DNA from: Deltaproteobacteria bacterium
GTDB lineage: Bacteria; Myxococcota_A; Polyangia; GCA-2747355; JADLHG01
Reading direction: 5' to 3'
NCBI GenBank assembly: GCA_020848905.1
Contig: JADLHG010000031.1
Coordinates: forward strand, 434,001-498,000
DNA length: 64,000 nucleotides
Below, one piece after another: positions 22,611 through 32,166 of this stretch. Position numbers and translations under genes: made by a program. The first letter of the stretch is position 1. Each line of letters starts with the position of its first letter. Below the pieces are notes generated by a model. That model saw only the letters and a program-made list of their open reading frames with translations, did no database searches and had not been told where the DNA came from.

Positions 22611-22623
22611 AATAATGTTCAGG
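22607..22623 (+). promoter_or_regulatory. LexA (SOS) box 2
   Basis: CTAGAATAATGTTCAGG keeps the leading CT and the GTTCAGG half but differs at several central positions. It starts exactly 20 bp after box 1, about two helical turns, so two LexA dimers could sit on one face. Confidence 0.6.
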
Positions 22624-22674
22624 TGTGGCCAAGCTAAGGCCTGGCGGGCGGCGAACACGCGGTTGAGGGATGCG

Positions 22675-23292
22675 ATGCAAGAACCTCTGACCTCGCGACA
22701 GCAAGAGGTATTGGACTTCATCACCCGGTGGATCGAGGACCAGGGCTACCCTCCGACGCTGCGGGAGATCGGGGAGGAGCTGGACATTCGCAGCACCAAC
22801 GGGGTGAACGATCACCTGAAGGCCCTCGAGCGGAAGGGGTACCTCCGGCGAGACGACCTGAAGTCGCGCGCCCTGCGACCGGTGACGATGCCTTCGGCCG
22901 CGGTGGCGCACGTCCCCGTCGTGGGCCGGGTGGCGGCGGGCCAGCCGCTCCTTGCCGAGGAAAATATCTCGGACACTCTACGTCTCGACCGCTCTCTCGT
23001 CGGCGCGGGGGACGATATCTTCTCGCTGCGCGTCACAGGCGAGTCGATGATCGAGGACGGGATCTTCGACGGAGACTATGTCTTCGTGCGCCCCGACAGG
23101 TCCCCGCGGGCCGGCGAGATCGTGGTGGCCCTGATCGACGGAGAAGCCACCGTGAAGCGCTTCTTTCCCGACGGGGACGTCATCCGCCTGCAGCCCGCCA
23201 ACGCGGCCATGGAGCCGATCGTGCTCCGGCGCAGCGACGAGCGCGACCTTCAGCTTGTGGGGGTCGTGATCGGGGTCTATCGTCGCCTCTAG
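22675..23292 (+). CDS. lexA: LexA SOS repressor
   Basis: The 205-residue protein is a complete LexA: winged-helix DNA-binding domain ([19 protein letters not shown]), Ala88-Gly89 self-cleavage site, and the Ser124/Lys161 catalytic dyad ([10 protein letters not shown] and EATVKRF). RecA-stimulated self-cleavage would lift repression of DNA-damage genes. The ATG is chosen for GAGGG upstream and the family length; the earlier ATG at 22615 lies inside the second operator. Tandem operators in its own promoter indicate autorepression. Confidence 0.97.
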   Translation: MQEPLTSRQQEVLDFITRWIEDQGYPPTLREIGEELDIRSTNGVNDHLKALERKGYLRRDDLKSRALRPVTMPSAAVAHVPVVGRVAAGQPLLAEENISDTLRLDRSLVGAGDDIFSLRVTGESMIEDGIFDGDYVFVRPDRSPRAGEIVVALIDGEATVKRFFPDGDVIRLQPANAAMEPIVLRRSDERDLQLVGVVIGVYRRL

Positions 23293-23401
23293 ACGTGGGC
23301 GCCCTGGCCGCGATCCATCCCGTCAGGCTGCGTCGCACCTGCGCTCCGTGATCGCGTTCCATCCCGCGGGTCGCGTCACCGTCGGCCCTGATGAGGTGCT
23401 C

Positions 23402-24913
23402 ATGCGACGTGCTCTGAACGTGCTGGTCTGCCTGCTCCCGTGCGCTTGCGCGAGCTCTCAGCGTCCCGAGGTCGTGGACGTCCGCCAGGTCTCGGCCGCT
23501 CGCGGGGCCCCTCGCCTCGCGCGGGTCGTGGACCTCGGTACCGGGGGCGTGCAGAGCTCCGGGGCCCTCGCGCTCCCCGCGGGCGAAGGTCGCGCCGTGA
23601 TCGGCGAGCTCCTGGCGCTCCTCGGGTCGAGCTTCGGCAAACAGCCGACCGTCACGATCGCCGGGCTGCCCGCCGAGGTCCTCGCGCATCTCGACGGGGG
23701 AGGGGTGGTGGTGCGCGTCCCCCGTGGAGTGGACCCGGGGCCGGCGGCCCTGCGCGTGACGAACGAGTACGGCTCCTCGGAGCGTGCCTATCCGGTGCGG
23801 CGTCTCGCGCTGGTCGTGGCACGCGGGGCGGTGCGGACGGTGGCCCTCTCCTCGGGCGGGGCGCTCGAGCGAGCGGGGGACCTGCCTCTCCCGGGTGGCC
23901 GGCTCGTGGCGCTGAGCTCCGAGGGCTCTCTGGCCTACGTGGCCGGCGAGACCGACGCCGCGCGGTTGTGGGTGCTCGACCTGACGGGGAGTGCGCCCCG
24001 GCTGGTGAAGGAGCATCGGCTGCCGGGTCGGCGGGTGCAGGCCCTCGCGGCGGCGACGCGGGCCCCTCTCGGCGTCGTGGTCACGGACAGCCATCTGGTC
24101 GTCGTCGACGGGAGGCAGGTTCTGCCGGTCGCGCTCTACGCCCCGCGTGAACTGCCGCGCGCCCTGCTCGACCGGCCGGTGGTTGCGGCCTCGGTGGCGG
24201 ACGGCGGTGAGCGCCTGGCGCTCCTGCTCGCCGACAAGAACGAAGTGGCACTCTTCGACGCGCGCGACCCCGCGCGGCTCGGGGAGCCGACGCTCCTCAC
24301 GCCGATGGCCGAGGCTCGGCTGCCGCTCGCCCTCCAGCTCACGTTCACGCCCGACGGCAAGCTGCTCTGGCTCCTCGCCGGCGACAACCCGCGATCGATC
24401 GAAGGCGGCTTTCTTCCCGCGCAGCTCGCCCCCATTCCGACCTCGGTAGGTCCGGACGGCCAGCTCGCGTCACCGTCCCCGGCCACTATCGCGCTGCCGC
24501 ACGCGGTCGCGCCGCTCAGCCTGGCGCTCGGGCCTCGCGAGCCCACGCCCCCGGGCACCGCCATTCGCACCGAGAGCGGGAGCAGCGCCCTCTACGCCGG
24601 GGTCGCGGCGAGCGCGGCGCTCAAGGAGGCGGGGGCGTCCGAGGCTCGCGGCCAGCTGCTGCGCGTCGGGCGAGGGGATCGCCCGGAGGTCGTGCACGAG
24701 GGAACGTACTACCCGGCGGGACTCGCCGTGACGGGACTGAGCCAGCGGCTGCTCGTGCTTGCCTGCCGCGGTCGCGCCGGCAGCGCACGGGCCACGCTCC
24801 TCTCCCTGTCGGCGTGGGAGCGCTCGCCGTCCGTGACGGAGCAGCTCCTCGGGCCCGCCCCCGCTCCGAGCGCCACGCCGCTCTCCTGCGGGGCGCTGGC
24901 CGCGCAGCCCTGA
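23402..24913 (+). CDS. Lipoprotein with IPT/TIG-like and beta-propeller-like regions
   Basis: The roughly 503-residue protein starts with a lipoprotein-type signal (VCLLPCAC). Residues about 30-140 resemble an IPT/TIG immunoglobulin-like domain (repeated V-x-I-x-G-L-P, then ALRVTNEYGSSERAY). The rest consists of repeats with 'GERLALLLADKNEVALFD' and 'FTPDGKLLWLLAG' phrases, as in cell-surface beta-propellers. A surface or periplasmic binding role is inferred. The ATG has GAGGTG upstream. It lies downstream of lexA but separated by about 110 bp, and converges with the next gene. Confidence 0.75.
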   Translation: MRRALNVLVCLLPCACASSQRPEVVDVRQVSAARGAPRLARVVDLGTGGVQSSGALALPAGEGRAVIGELLALLGSSFGKQPTVTIAGLPAEVLAHLDGGGVVVRVPRGVDPGPAALRVTNEYGSSERAYPVRRLALVVARGAVRTVALSSGGALERAGDLPLPGGRLVALSSEGSLAYVAGETDAARLWVLDLTGSAPRLVKEHRLPGRRVQALAAATRAPLGVVVTDSHLVVVDGRQVLPVALYAPRELPRALLDRPVVAASVADGGERLALLLADKNEVALFDARDPARLGEPTLLTPMAEARLPLALQLTFTPDGKLLWLLAGDNPRSIEGGFLPAQLAPIPTSVGPDGQLASPSPATIALPHAVAPLSLALGPREPTPPGTAIRTESGSSALYAGVAASAALKEAGASEARGQLLRVGRGDRPEVVHEGTYYPAGLAVTGLSQRLLVLACRGRAGSARATLLSLSAWERSPSVTEQLLGPAPAPSATPLSCGALAAQP

Positions 24914-24965
24914 GTGACCGCGGACCTCGCCGCGGGATCGCCCTCCGGTTCCTCGAGAGCGCCTA

Positions 24966-26813
24966 CTGATAGAGACAGAGGGTGGTTTGCTCGCCGCTCA
25001 GGCGCAGGCAACGGCCACCGTGCGGGCAGGTCGATCCGGGGGTCCCGCAGGTGGCCACGCAGCGAGGTCCCACCTGCGTCGAGGCGCACTGCAGGCCGGC
25101 GCTGCACGGCGTCTCCGGGGCGCAGAGCGCGCCCACCTGCCCGTCGCTCGGGCCGTAGTCCGGATAGATCAGTCGACCGCGGATCCCCCCTTCGAAGGTG
25201 TCGGGGCCCGCGCCGCTCTTGTCCTCGAAGACCACGGCAAAGGACTCCTTGCCCACCGGGGCCACCGACGGAAGCCGCTGCTCGCCGTGCGTGGTGGCGT
25301 TGATGGGGAAGTCCCCGCCGACGGGCAGACCGTTGCTGAGCAGGCGCCGGCCCCGGATTCCGCCCTGCGGATCCTCGGGCAAGTTCCCCGACGAGGCGAA
25401 GACCACCAGCACCGATCCATCCGGTCGCGCGGCGAGCGCCGGAGCGTCCTGATTCCCCGCGGTGGTCGTGTTGAAGACCCACTCGTCCTCGAGCGGCGCG
25501 CCGTCCTGGGCGAAGCGGCGCAGCTTGACGCACGTGCCGTCCTTGTCGGCGCCGCACGAGCCGCGATCGCTCCACGCCACCGCGTAGCCGTACTGCAGCC
25601 CCGTCAGGTTGAAGGAGCGCACGAGCCCCGTGGGGGCCTTCGCGATCTGGATGCTCTGGCCGACCGGCGTCCCCTTGGGTCTGAAGGCCCGTCCGTAGAG
25701 GTTCCCTTGCTGCCTCCAGACGGCGAAGAAGCTGCCCGGGGTGGGGCCCGCCGCCACGGCCACGTTCGGGCAGCGCGCGTCGGTGTCGCACTTGGAGAGG
25801 TCGCTGGTCTCGGAGGGGAAGGTGGCCATCTGCAGTGGCAGCGTCTTGCCCGCGCTGTTCTCCGCCGGTCGTCCCTGCGCGTCGAGGAGGCGCACGTCCA
25901 CCACCCAGGTGGTCGTCGCGGCCTCCTTCTTCTCCTGAGCCCAGACCACGGCGTAGCTCTGGTCGCCCAGCGCCGCGATGTCGGGCGTGGCGGCCTCGCC
26001 GAGGAAGGTCTCGCTCAGCTGTAGCTCGTTGCCCGTCGCGGCGGTCGGACGGCCGTCGGCGGTGAAGGCACGGCTGTAGACCTTGCCCGGACTGCCCGCC
26101 GGTCCGCGACGCCAGACGAAGACGAAGCTGCCGTCGCCCTGCATCCCCACGGCCGGCTGGTCGTAGACCTCCTGCCCCTCCTGGTTCACCACGAAGTCGT
26201 CGGTCTTGCTCGTGGTGGCCGAGGTGCGCGGCGCGGCCTGCGGGTCGAAGAGCCGTGCGTACACGTCGAAGCGTCCCGCGACGCCTCCCGAGTCCTCCCA
26301 GACCACGAGGAAGTTCCCGGCGCTGTCGGAGGCGAGCTGTCGCCCCGCCGCGGTGGTGGTGAAGAACTGGTTCGTCGGGTAGGTGGTGTTGACCTGAAAG
26401 TCCCACGGAAAGAGCACGAGAGGCACGTCCACCTTGTGGTCGGCCTCGACGAACGCGGTGGAGGTGCCGGCGCCGAGCGGTCGCCCCTGTGCATCGCGCG
26501 CGGTGACCGACAGCTCCGCGGGGCCTTCTCGCCCGTCGGCGCGGATCAGGAACTGGGTGGAGCGCACGCTGGGGCCGAAGACCGGGGCGCCGTCGTTGCG
26601 TACGAAGGTCGCCTGAAAGGTCTCCTCGGCTACCTTCAGTTTGGCCACGAGGTCGGTGGCGGCGCCGACGCCGTCCCGCGCCGTGACGTCCACGTAGAGT
26701 AGCGTCCCCCCGGGTCCGCAGCCGCAGAGCAGGGCGAGGAGCGCCGCGCAGCCCGCGCGCTGGCCGAGACGGTCTGACACGACGGAGCGGTGGGAGGGAC
26801 GGTGGTCCATCAT
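24966..26813 (-). CDS. Large surface lipoprotein with repeated propeller-like units
   Basis: The 615-residue protein has a lipoprotein signal (LLALLCGC). Its main region is built of repeats such as FLVVWEDSGG, YAVVWAQ, FFAVWRQQGN and LVVFASSGN, the pattern of the 'VW-repeat' surface propellers common in myxobacteria. Eight Cys in the last 60 residues form a small disulfide-rich module. It is presumably exposed on the outer membrane. It follows the TPR-protein gene by 10 bp, so the two are co-transcribed. Function unknown; no catalytic motif seen. Confidence 0.8.
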
Positions 26814-26823
26814 CGGTTGCGCG

Positions 26824-27504
26824 CTAGGGCGCGTTGAGATCCCAGATGGGGAAGGGCGTCTCCGGCAGAGCCCGGCTCGCCCGTACGCCGAGGTAGATGC
26901 CCACCGCGCCGCCGGCAGCGACTGCCGCCACGCTGGTCCAGAACCACCAGCGTTTGTAGACCGGACGCGATCGTTCCACGGGCGGCGGTGGCAGCGGGGG
27001 CGGCGTGACGAGTTCCCTTCGAATCGCCGTCCCCCGGTCGCGGTCGTCCTCCTCGTCGGGGTCCTTCTTGGGTGGCGGGGGGGGCTTCTGGGCCTCGAGC
27101 TTCCGTTCGAGCTCCGCCGCGAGCTGCTCCACGGCGTCGCGGTTGGCGGCCTCCGGGTTCTTCTTCAAGTAGAGCCGGAAGGAGAAGATCGCCTGCTTGA
27201 GCTCGCCCAGGTTGCGATAGCACTGCGCGATGTTGAACAGGAGCCCCGAGGCTGGCACCAGCTTGTACGCGGCCTCGTACTCCTTCAGCGCGTCCCGGAA
27301 CTTGCCGAGTTCGAAGGCCTCCTTGCCGCGTCGGAAGTGCGTCTTGGCTTCCGTCTTGCGGTCGGCCTCGCTCTCCGGCTGGGCGGTGGCGCGTGGTGCG
27401 GCGGCCAAGACGGCCAGCGCGAGCAAGGCCGCCACCACGGCACGCCGGCGACCCGCGATCTGACGGTGCCCCTCGGGTTCCTCGCGGTCGGAGCCAACGT
27501 GCAT
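26824..27504 (-). CDS. TPR protein with C-terminal membrane helix
   Basis: The 226-residue protein has a signal sequence, two or three TPR-like helix pairs (FRRGKEAFELGKFRDALKEY, then LLFNIAQCYRNLGELKQAI), a Pro/Lys-rich linker, and a C-terminal transmembrane helix preceded by RWWFW. This 'TPR plus Pro linker plus one helix' form is frequent in myxobacterial periplasmic proteins. It likely serves as an adaptor in the envelope. The gene for the repeat lipoprotein follows directly. Confidence 0.82.
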   Translation of the reverse strand: MHVGSDREEPEGHRQIAGRRRAVVAALLALAVLAAAPRATAQPESEADRKTEAKTHFRRGKEAFELGKFRDALKEYEAAYKLVPASGLLFNIAQCYRNLGELKQAIFSFRLYLKKNPEAANRDAVEQLAAELERKLEAQKPPPPPKKDPDEEDDRDRGTAIRRELVTPPPLPPPPVERSRPVYKRWWFWTSVAAVAAGGAVGIYLGVRASRALPETPFPIWDLNAP

Positions 27505-27582
27505 GACGGCCCGATCTTACTCGCTTCGCCGGCCGTGTCCATCCGGCGCGTGCCTTCCGCCCCACGGCCGCCGCGTCGGGGA

Positions 27583-29493
27583 TCAGTCGAACGGGTCGAC
27601 CACGTCCTCGGGGGTGATCGGGCCGCGGGGCCCGGTCCCCTTGGTCGGCGCCGCACCACGAGGCTCCTTGACCTTGCCCCGACCTCGGCCGCGCGCGCTG
27701 CCCTTCGCGCGTCGCTCCGCGCTTCCTTTGGGCCGGGCCTTGAGCGCGACCGACACCACCATGTTGTCCGCGACCTGCACCGTCTCGACCGTCTCGAGGT
27801 AGCCGTCGCGTCGCAGCACGAGCGAGATCCGTTCCCCCGGATTCGGGAGCTGCAAGACCACGGGCGTTCGCCCGAGGCTCTTGTGCTCGCCCACGCGGAA
27901 GACGTCCGCCCCGGACGGCTCGCTGTGCACGGTGATGCGGGCTGCGAGCTGCGTGGCCGTCGGCTCTACCTTGGGCTTCGTCGACGCCTCGGTGCTCTCG
28001 GCGACCGGGGTGCGAGGAGGCACGACGCTGGTACGCGGCGTGGGGGCGGGTTCCGGCCCAGAGGCGGCTCCGGAGCCACGCTGCGGGAGCACCTCGTCGA
28101 GCGGGATCCCCGAGGTGACCCAGAACGCCAGGAGCGCGAGCCCCAGCACCACCGTGCCGGCCAGCGCGAGCATCAGGCCTCGGCGTCCGCGCCGCACCTC
28201 GCCGACCGGCGCGGGCGCCGACTCTGCCGGGGTGTCCGCGCGCGTCACCGCCTCCTCGAGGCTGGCCCGGAGCTCGACCACCGACTGGAACCGCTTGTCG
28301 GGGTGTTTCTCGAGGCAGCGCAAGATCACGCGCTCGAGGGCCACGGGGAGGCGGGGAGCCCCCTCCAGCTCCCGCGGCGGCACGGGCAGGTCGTTCATGT
28401 GCTTGACGACGTACTCGCCGAACGAGCGCGCGCGAAAGACCGGGTGCCCCGTGAAGAGCTCGTAGAGGATGGCGCCGAGCGAGTAGATGTCCGAGCGCGC
28501 GTCCACGGGGATCCCCGTGGCCTGCTCCGGCGACATGTACGCCGGCGTGCCGATCACCGACCCCGCCGCCGTCTGCCAGCTGTTGAAGACCTCGGCCTGC
28601 CCCTGCAGCTTGGCCACCCCGAAGTCCAGCAGCTTCACGAAGCAGGCGCGCGTCCTGTCCTTCAGCACGTAGACGTTGTCGGGCTTCATGTCGCGGTGGA
28701 TGATCCCCGCGCGGTGGGCGGCCTGCAGCCCGTCGCAGACCTGCAGCGCGATCTGCAGGGCGAAGGGGATCGCCAGCGGGCCGTCGCCGGACTTCATCAC
28801 GTCCGACAGGTCCTGCCCCTCGAGCAGCTCCATGATGATGAAGGTCTCGCCGCTCTCCAGCTCGACGAGGTCGGTCACGTCCACGATGTTCTCGTGGCGG
28901 ATGTTGTTGACCGCGCGCGCCTCCTGGAAGAAGCGGTTCACGGCGTCCCGCTTCACCGCGTACTCGGGGCGCAGGAGCTTGAGCGCGACCTTTCGACCGA
29001 GGACCACGTGCTCGGCCAGAAAGACGCGTCCCATGCCGCCGGATCCGAGGAGCGAGATGATCCGATAGGAGCCGAGGATGTTGCCCAGGTACTCCTCGAC
29101 CGAGTCGTCCAGCTTGCGGGATCGGCGCTTCCGCTCGGGAGCCGGGGATCCGGCCGAGGGCTCGGCGCCCCCCCGGCTGCGATTTCCCGTCACGCGCGCC
29201 TGACGGCCGGGACCGGTGCGCTGCAGGACGGGATCGGAGGCCGGTACGGCCTGACCCTGAGCCGCGGTCGGTTCGTCTTCTGCGGCCACGGGACCGGAGG
29301 CGGCCGCCTGGGCGGCGGCGGGGAGGCGACGCTGGCTGGTCTCGAGGTCCACCTCGACCTCGACCTGCTCCTCGAGCACCGCGTCCACGGACTGCGTCTG
29401 GGCGTAGGGCAAAGGAGCGTCCCCTTCGATGAGCTCCTCGAGCTCCTCTCCCTCCAACCGCTCCAACTTGCTCGAGGTCTCCTCTGGACGCAT
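27583..29493 (-). CDS. Membrane Ser/Thr protein kinase with C-terminal PEGA domain
   Basis: The 636-residue protein has an acidic N-terminal region of about 130 residues, then a complete Hanks-type kinase domain with GSGGMGRVF, VALK, HRDMKPDN, DFGVAK and SPEQ. A transmembrane helix (LMLALAGTVVLGLALLAFW) follows, then a Pro/Thr-rich stretch and a PEGA domain (VHSEPSGADVF... TPVVLQL) with an Arg/Lys-rich tail ending DPFD. It would phosphorylate cytoplasmic targets in response to an outside cue sensed by the PEGA region. The ATG start is a choice; a GTG at 29547 with GAGG upstream would add 18 residues. Confidence 0.93.
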   Translation of the reverse strand: MRPEETSSKLERLEGEELEELIEGDAPLPYAQTQSVDAVLEEQVEVEVDLETSQRRLPAAAQAAASGPVAAEDEPTAAQGQAVPASDPVLQRTGPGRQARVTGNRSRGGAEPSAGSPAPERKRRSRKLDDSVEEYLGNILGSYRIISLLGSGGMGRVFLAEHVVLGRKVALKLLRPEYAVKRDAVNRFFQEARAVNNIRHENIVDVTDLVELESGETFIIMELLEGQDLSDVMKSGDGPLAIPFALQIALQVCDGLQAAHRAGIIHRDMKPDNVYVLKDRTRACFVKLLDFGVAKLQGQAEVFNSWQTAAGSVIGTPAYMSPEQATGIPVDARSDIYSLGAILYELFTGHPVFRARSFGEYVVKHMNDLPVPPRELEGAPRLPVALERVILRCLEKHPDKRFQSVVELRASLEEAVTRADTPAESAPAPVGEVRRGRRGLMLALAGTVVLGLALLAFWVTSGIPLDEVLPQRGSGAASGPEPAPTPRTSVVPPRTPVAESTEASTKPKVEPTATQLAARITVHSEPSGADVFRVGEHKSLGRTPVVLQLPNPGERISLVLRRDGYLETVETVQVADNMVVSVALKARPKGSAERRAKGSARGRGRGKVKEPRGAAPTKGTGPRGPITPEDVVDPFD

Positions 29494-29715
29494 GACCTGC
29501 TGGCTGGTCCTCCCCGACGGAGGCCCCTCAGATTGACTCTGCCACACCCCGCCTCACGCCGCACCTCGCGAGCCAGAGACGACCGGGCCTGGAGTCCGTT
29601 CCCGATCCTCTAATACGCCTGATTTCCAATAGTCTATCCCACAAGCGGGGTGAGGAGCCAGCTTTTGCGCCGGCCCCCGTGGGCCCGGTCCGTGCGAGGC
29701 CCTCCGGCGCCCTTC

Positions 29716-31329
29716 TCAATAGAGGCGAACCAGCTCGCTGCCGGGGTAGTAGTGGCGCAGGATTTCCGCGAAGGGGCGCCCCGAGCGGGCCATGCCGGTG
29801 GCCCCCGTCTGGCACATACCGACGCCGTGGCCCCAGCCACCCCCTTTGAAGACGAAGGCGAGCACGCGCCCGCCGGCGTCCCGCTCCGGCGTCACGACGA
29901 ACATCGAGCTGCGTAGCCCGCCGAAGAGCTGGCGGATGGTCAGCTCGCCGCGCACCTCCTTGCGCCCGAGCGCCCCTTCCACGCGCACCCGTCGCGCCCG
30001 CCCCGAGCGCCCGCGCTCGAGCACCTGGATCGCGCGCACGGGCCCGACCCCGAGCGCCTGCACGAGGCGGGTCAGCTCCTCGAGCGGGAGGCGCACGGTC
30101 CAGCGGTATTTCTCCTGGTTGTAGGTGCTCCCGCCGCAGTGCGTGCGCGGGCGCGTGGCGAGCCAGGCGGAGAGGTTCTCCTCGGTAATCCCGCCGCCGA
30201 AGGGGCTGCCCTTCGCGTCTCCGTCGAGGTGTCCCCTGAGGTGCGCGTCCGCACGCACGGGCCAGACGCGATCGTTGTCCTCGGTGTGGCCCCCGCATGC
30301 CGCGTGATAGACGGTGTTCACGAGGCTCGCGTCGGGGCGCACAAGCACCTGGCCCTCGGTCTTCTGCACGGCGTCGGTCGTGTGGGGGTGCTCGTGGCCG
30401 GCGCCGCGATAGACCTGGCAGTGCTGCCGCGCGCAGATGCGAAACGGGTCCACGAGGTGCCGCGTCCCGAGCTTGGCCATCAGGTCTCCGCGGGCTGCCA
30501 CCGCCTGCGCCATGAGCGCCGCTTTCGGGGCCGTCGGGAAAATCTCCGCCGGGACCAGACCCGCGAGGAGCTTGTCGGCCGGCACGGCGTTGACCACCGC
30601 GAGGCGTCCGTTGCGATCCACGGTCACATAGATCTGGCCCCAGTAGGCCGCGGCCGGGGCGCGGCCGAGACGCAGGCCGAGCAGCCCCTTCCCCGTCGGT
30701 GCGAGCCAGAGCGCGTCCCGCACCCGCACGCGCGTCGTCCCCTGCTCGTCGGCGGCCTCGAGCCTCCCCGAGGGACGGGTCTTGAGCTGCGCGAGGACGT
30801 CGATCGGGGTCACTCCATAGCGCGTCGCGTGGCGCTCCGCCGTGGCGGTGGCCTCGGCCTCGGTGCGATACGGTCCGTCGGCCAGGATGTAGGCGCGGTT
30901 GTCGTAGACCTTGCCGCGCACGCCGAAGATCGTGCCCACCTCGAGGATGCGGCAGCGCACGCCGCGGCCCTGCCAGGTCTTGAGCTGGGCGGTCAGCCGT
31001 TCGAGGCCCGAGGGACCTTCGCGCGCCAGCACCGCGTAGTGCTCGATCTCGGCCGCCTTGGCCTCGGAGAGGGTCACGCGCCACCGCTTCCCCACCTGGA
31101 CCTCCGAGCCGTCCTCGCCGTCGGGGAGCAGGCGGATGGGGGTCGTGCTCTCGATGACGGCCTCGCGCTGGCCGTCGGCTATGCCGATGGTGATGAGGGG
31201 GACGCCGCGCCGGTCGAAGGAGAGCTGGTTGCTGTAGAGCAGCCGCAGCTTGTCGCTACGGCTCAGCTCGTCCGCCCGGCTCGTCGTCGACATCGCGAGC
31301 AGGAGCCCCACGATCCATGGATGGCGCAT
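29716..31329 (-). CDS. Exported SpoIID/LytB-domain protein
   Basis: The 537-residue protein has a signal peptide and a SpoIID-type domain in its second half, shown by LVPAEIFPTAPKAALMAQAVAARGDL, the Cys pair around ICARQHCQVYRG, HAACGGHTEDND, and GWGHGVGMCQTGA. SpoIID of Bacillus is a lytic transglycosylase acting on peptidoglycan; relatives in Gram-negatives probably remodel the wall. The catalytic Glu of SpoIID aligns with AEIF. Its start overlaps the end of the upstream CPBP gene by 74 bases, an unusually long overlap, but the signal peptide at this ATG is convincing. Confidence 0.85.
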   Translation of the reverse strand: MRHPWIVGLLLAMSTTSRADELSRSDKLRLLYSNQLSFDRRGVPLITIGIADGQREAVIESTTPIRLLPDGEDGSEVQVGKRWRVTLSEAKAAEIEHYAVLAREGPSGLERLTAQLKTWQGRGVRCRILEVGTIFGVRGKVYDNRAYILADGPYRTEAEATATAERHATRYGVTPIDVLAQLKTRPSGRLEAADEQGTTRVRVRDALWLAPTGKGLLGLRLGRAPAAAYWGQIYVTVDRNGRLAVVNAVPADKLLAGLVPAEIFPTAPKAALMAQAVAARGDLMAKLGTRHLVDPFRICARQHCQVYRGAGHEHPHTTDAVQKTEGQVLVRPDASLVNTVYHAACGGHTEDNDRVWPVRADAHLRGHLDGDAKGSPFGGGITEENLSAWLATRPRTHCGGSTYNQEKYRWTVRLPLEELTRLVQALGVGPVRAIQVLERGRSGRARRVRVEGALGRKEVRGELTIRQLFGGLRSSMFVVTPERDAGGRVLAFVFKGGGWGHGVGMCQTGATGMARSGRPFAEILRHYYPGSELVRLY

Positions 31330-31924
31330 CGGGGTCGATGCTAGGAGCCGCGTCCGGGGCGGGCAAATTTTGCGCTTCTCGCGCGAGACGCCCCACGTGG
31401 CTGAGATTCAGCCAGTTGATGAGGAAGTGCGCCGCGACGGGGCCGACGAGGCTCGCGGTGCGCTCGGCGAGGAGCCCCATCGCGAGGCCGAGAAGCGCCG
31501 CCGAGGCGGTCCAGGGCCAGAGCGCGAGCCGCGGGGGCAGGTGGAGCCCGGCGAAGACGAGGCTCGTGGGCACGAGTCCGAGAGCGGGCTGCATCGCGCC
31601 GCGAAAGAGGAGCTCCTCTCCGACGGAGGAGAGCGCGGCGAGGAGCGCGGCCTCTCCCGAGCCGAGAGGACCGAGGACGTTGCCGAACCAGACGTAGAGC
31701 TCTCTGCCCCACGCGGTGCGCGCTACCGAGACGCGGCTCATCGCTACCGTGAGGAGCCCGAGGGCCACCCCGCCGGCCAGGCCCGCGAGCAGCAGCGCCG
31801 GCCGACCGCCTCGGGGTTCGAGGAGCCAGAGCGGGCGAGAGGCGAGCGTCGCCCAGAGGAGGGCCGCCGCGGCCAGGCCGAGATAGAAGAGGACACTGAG
31901 GACGAGGATGCGCCGGTTCGGCAT
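31256..31924 (-). CDS. CPBP/Abi-like intramembrane protease family protein
   Basis: The 222-residue protein has about six hydrophobic segments and the CPBP motifs: EELLFRG (EExxxR) near the middle, FAGLHLP, and HFLINWLNL. The family includes prenyl-protein proteases and bacterial immunity/processing proteins. The ATG is chosen because GAGGAG lies 9 nt upstream. The last 40 residues are a polar Asp/Pro/Arg tail overlapping the start of the SpoIID gene. A second CPBP protein is encoded at 55911-56630. Confidence 0.85.
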   Translation of the reverse strand: MPNRRILVLSVLFYLGLAAAALLWATLASRPLWLLEPRGGRPALLLAGLAGGVALGLLTVAMSRVSVARTAWGRELYVWFGNVLGPLGSGEAALLAALSSVGEELLFRGAMQPALGLVPTSLVFAGLHLPPRLALWPWTASAALLGLAMGLLAERTASLVGPVAAHFLINWLNLSHVGRLAREAQNLPAPDAAPSIDPDAPSMDRGAPARDVDDEPGGRAEP

Positions 31925-31980
31925 GGGGCTCATCTCCTCGACCCGGGCCGACCGCCGGGCGGTGCGCCGTGAGATGAGTT

Positions 31981-32010
31981 CGAAAAGAACACCCCGCCAA
32001 CGGAGGGGTG
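31981..32010 (-). terminator. Intrinsic terminator of tRNA-Leu
   Basis: On the minus strand CACCCC, a 9-nt loop and GGGGTG are followed by TTCTTTT, a classic rho-independent terminator. The hairpin begins within the last two bases of the mature tRNA, so 3' processing must compete with or follow terminator folding. Confidence 0.7.
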
Positions 32011-32090
32011 CGAGGAGGGGGATTCGAACCCCCACAGGTCGCCCCGCTAGCACCTCAAGCTAGTGCGTCTACCAGTTCCGCCATCCTCGC
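32009..32090 (-). tRNA. tRNA-Leu (anticodon GAG)
   Basis: The 82-nt minus-strand sequence folds as a class II tRNA: acceptor GCGAGGA/TCCTCGC with A discriminator, D-arm GGTAGACGC, anticodon stem CTAGC/GCTAG around loop TTGAGGT (anticodon GAG, reading CUC/CUU), a short variable arm, and the T-arm GGGGGTTCGAATCCCCC. CCA is not encoded. A sigma-70 promoter and an intrinsic terminator flank it. Confidence 0.95.
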
Positions 32091-32116
32091 AACGGGCACC
32101 TTGCGGCGCCCACCTC

Positions 32117-32145
32117 TTAGTAGCGCCGGCGAGATGACCTGTCAA
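32117..32145 (-). promoter_or_regulatory. Sigma-70 promoter of tRNA-Leu
   Basis: TTGACA and TACTAA are separated by exactly 17 bp on the minus strand, with the predicted start about 20 nt before the tRNA. This is the best housekeeping promoter in the window. Confidence 0.8.
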
Positions 32146-32166
32146 TTGCGATCGTCGGTGGCGCCA

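Noticed and set aside
24918-24935. CCGCGG hairpin between two convergent lipoprotein genes as a terminator
   Set aside because: Only a 6-bp stem of a common GC-rich palindrome and no T tract.
31925-32053. N-terminal extension of the CPBP protein
   Set aside because: It reads through the tRNA-Leu gene and its terminator.
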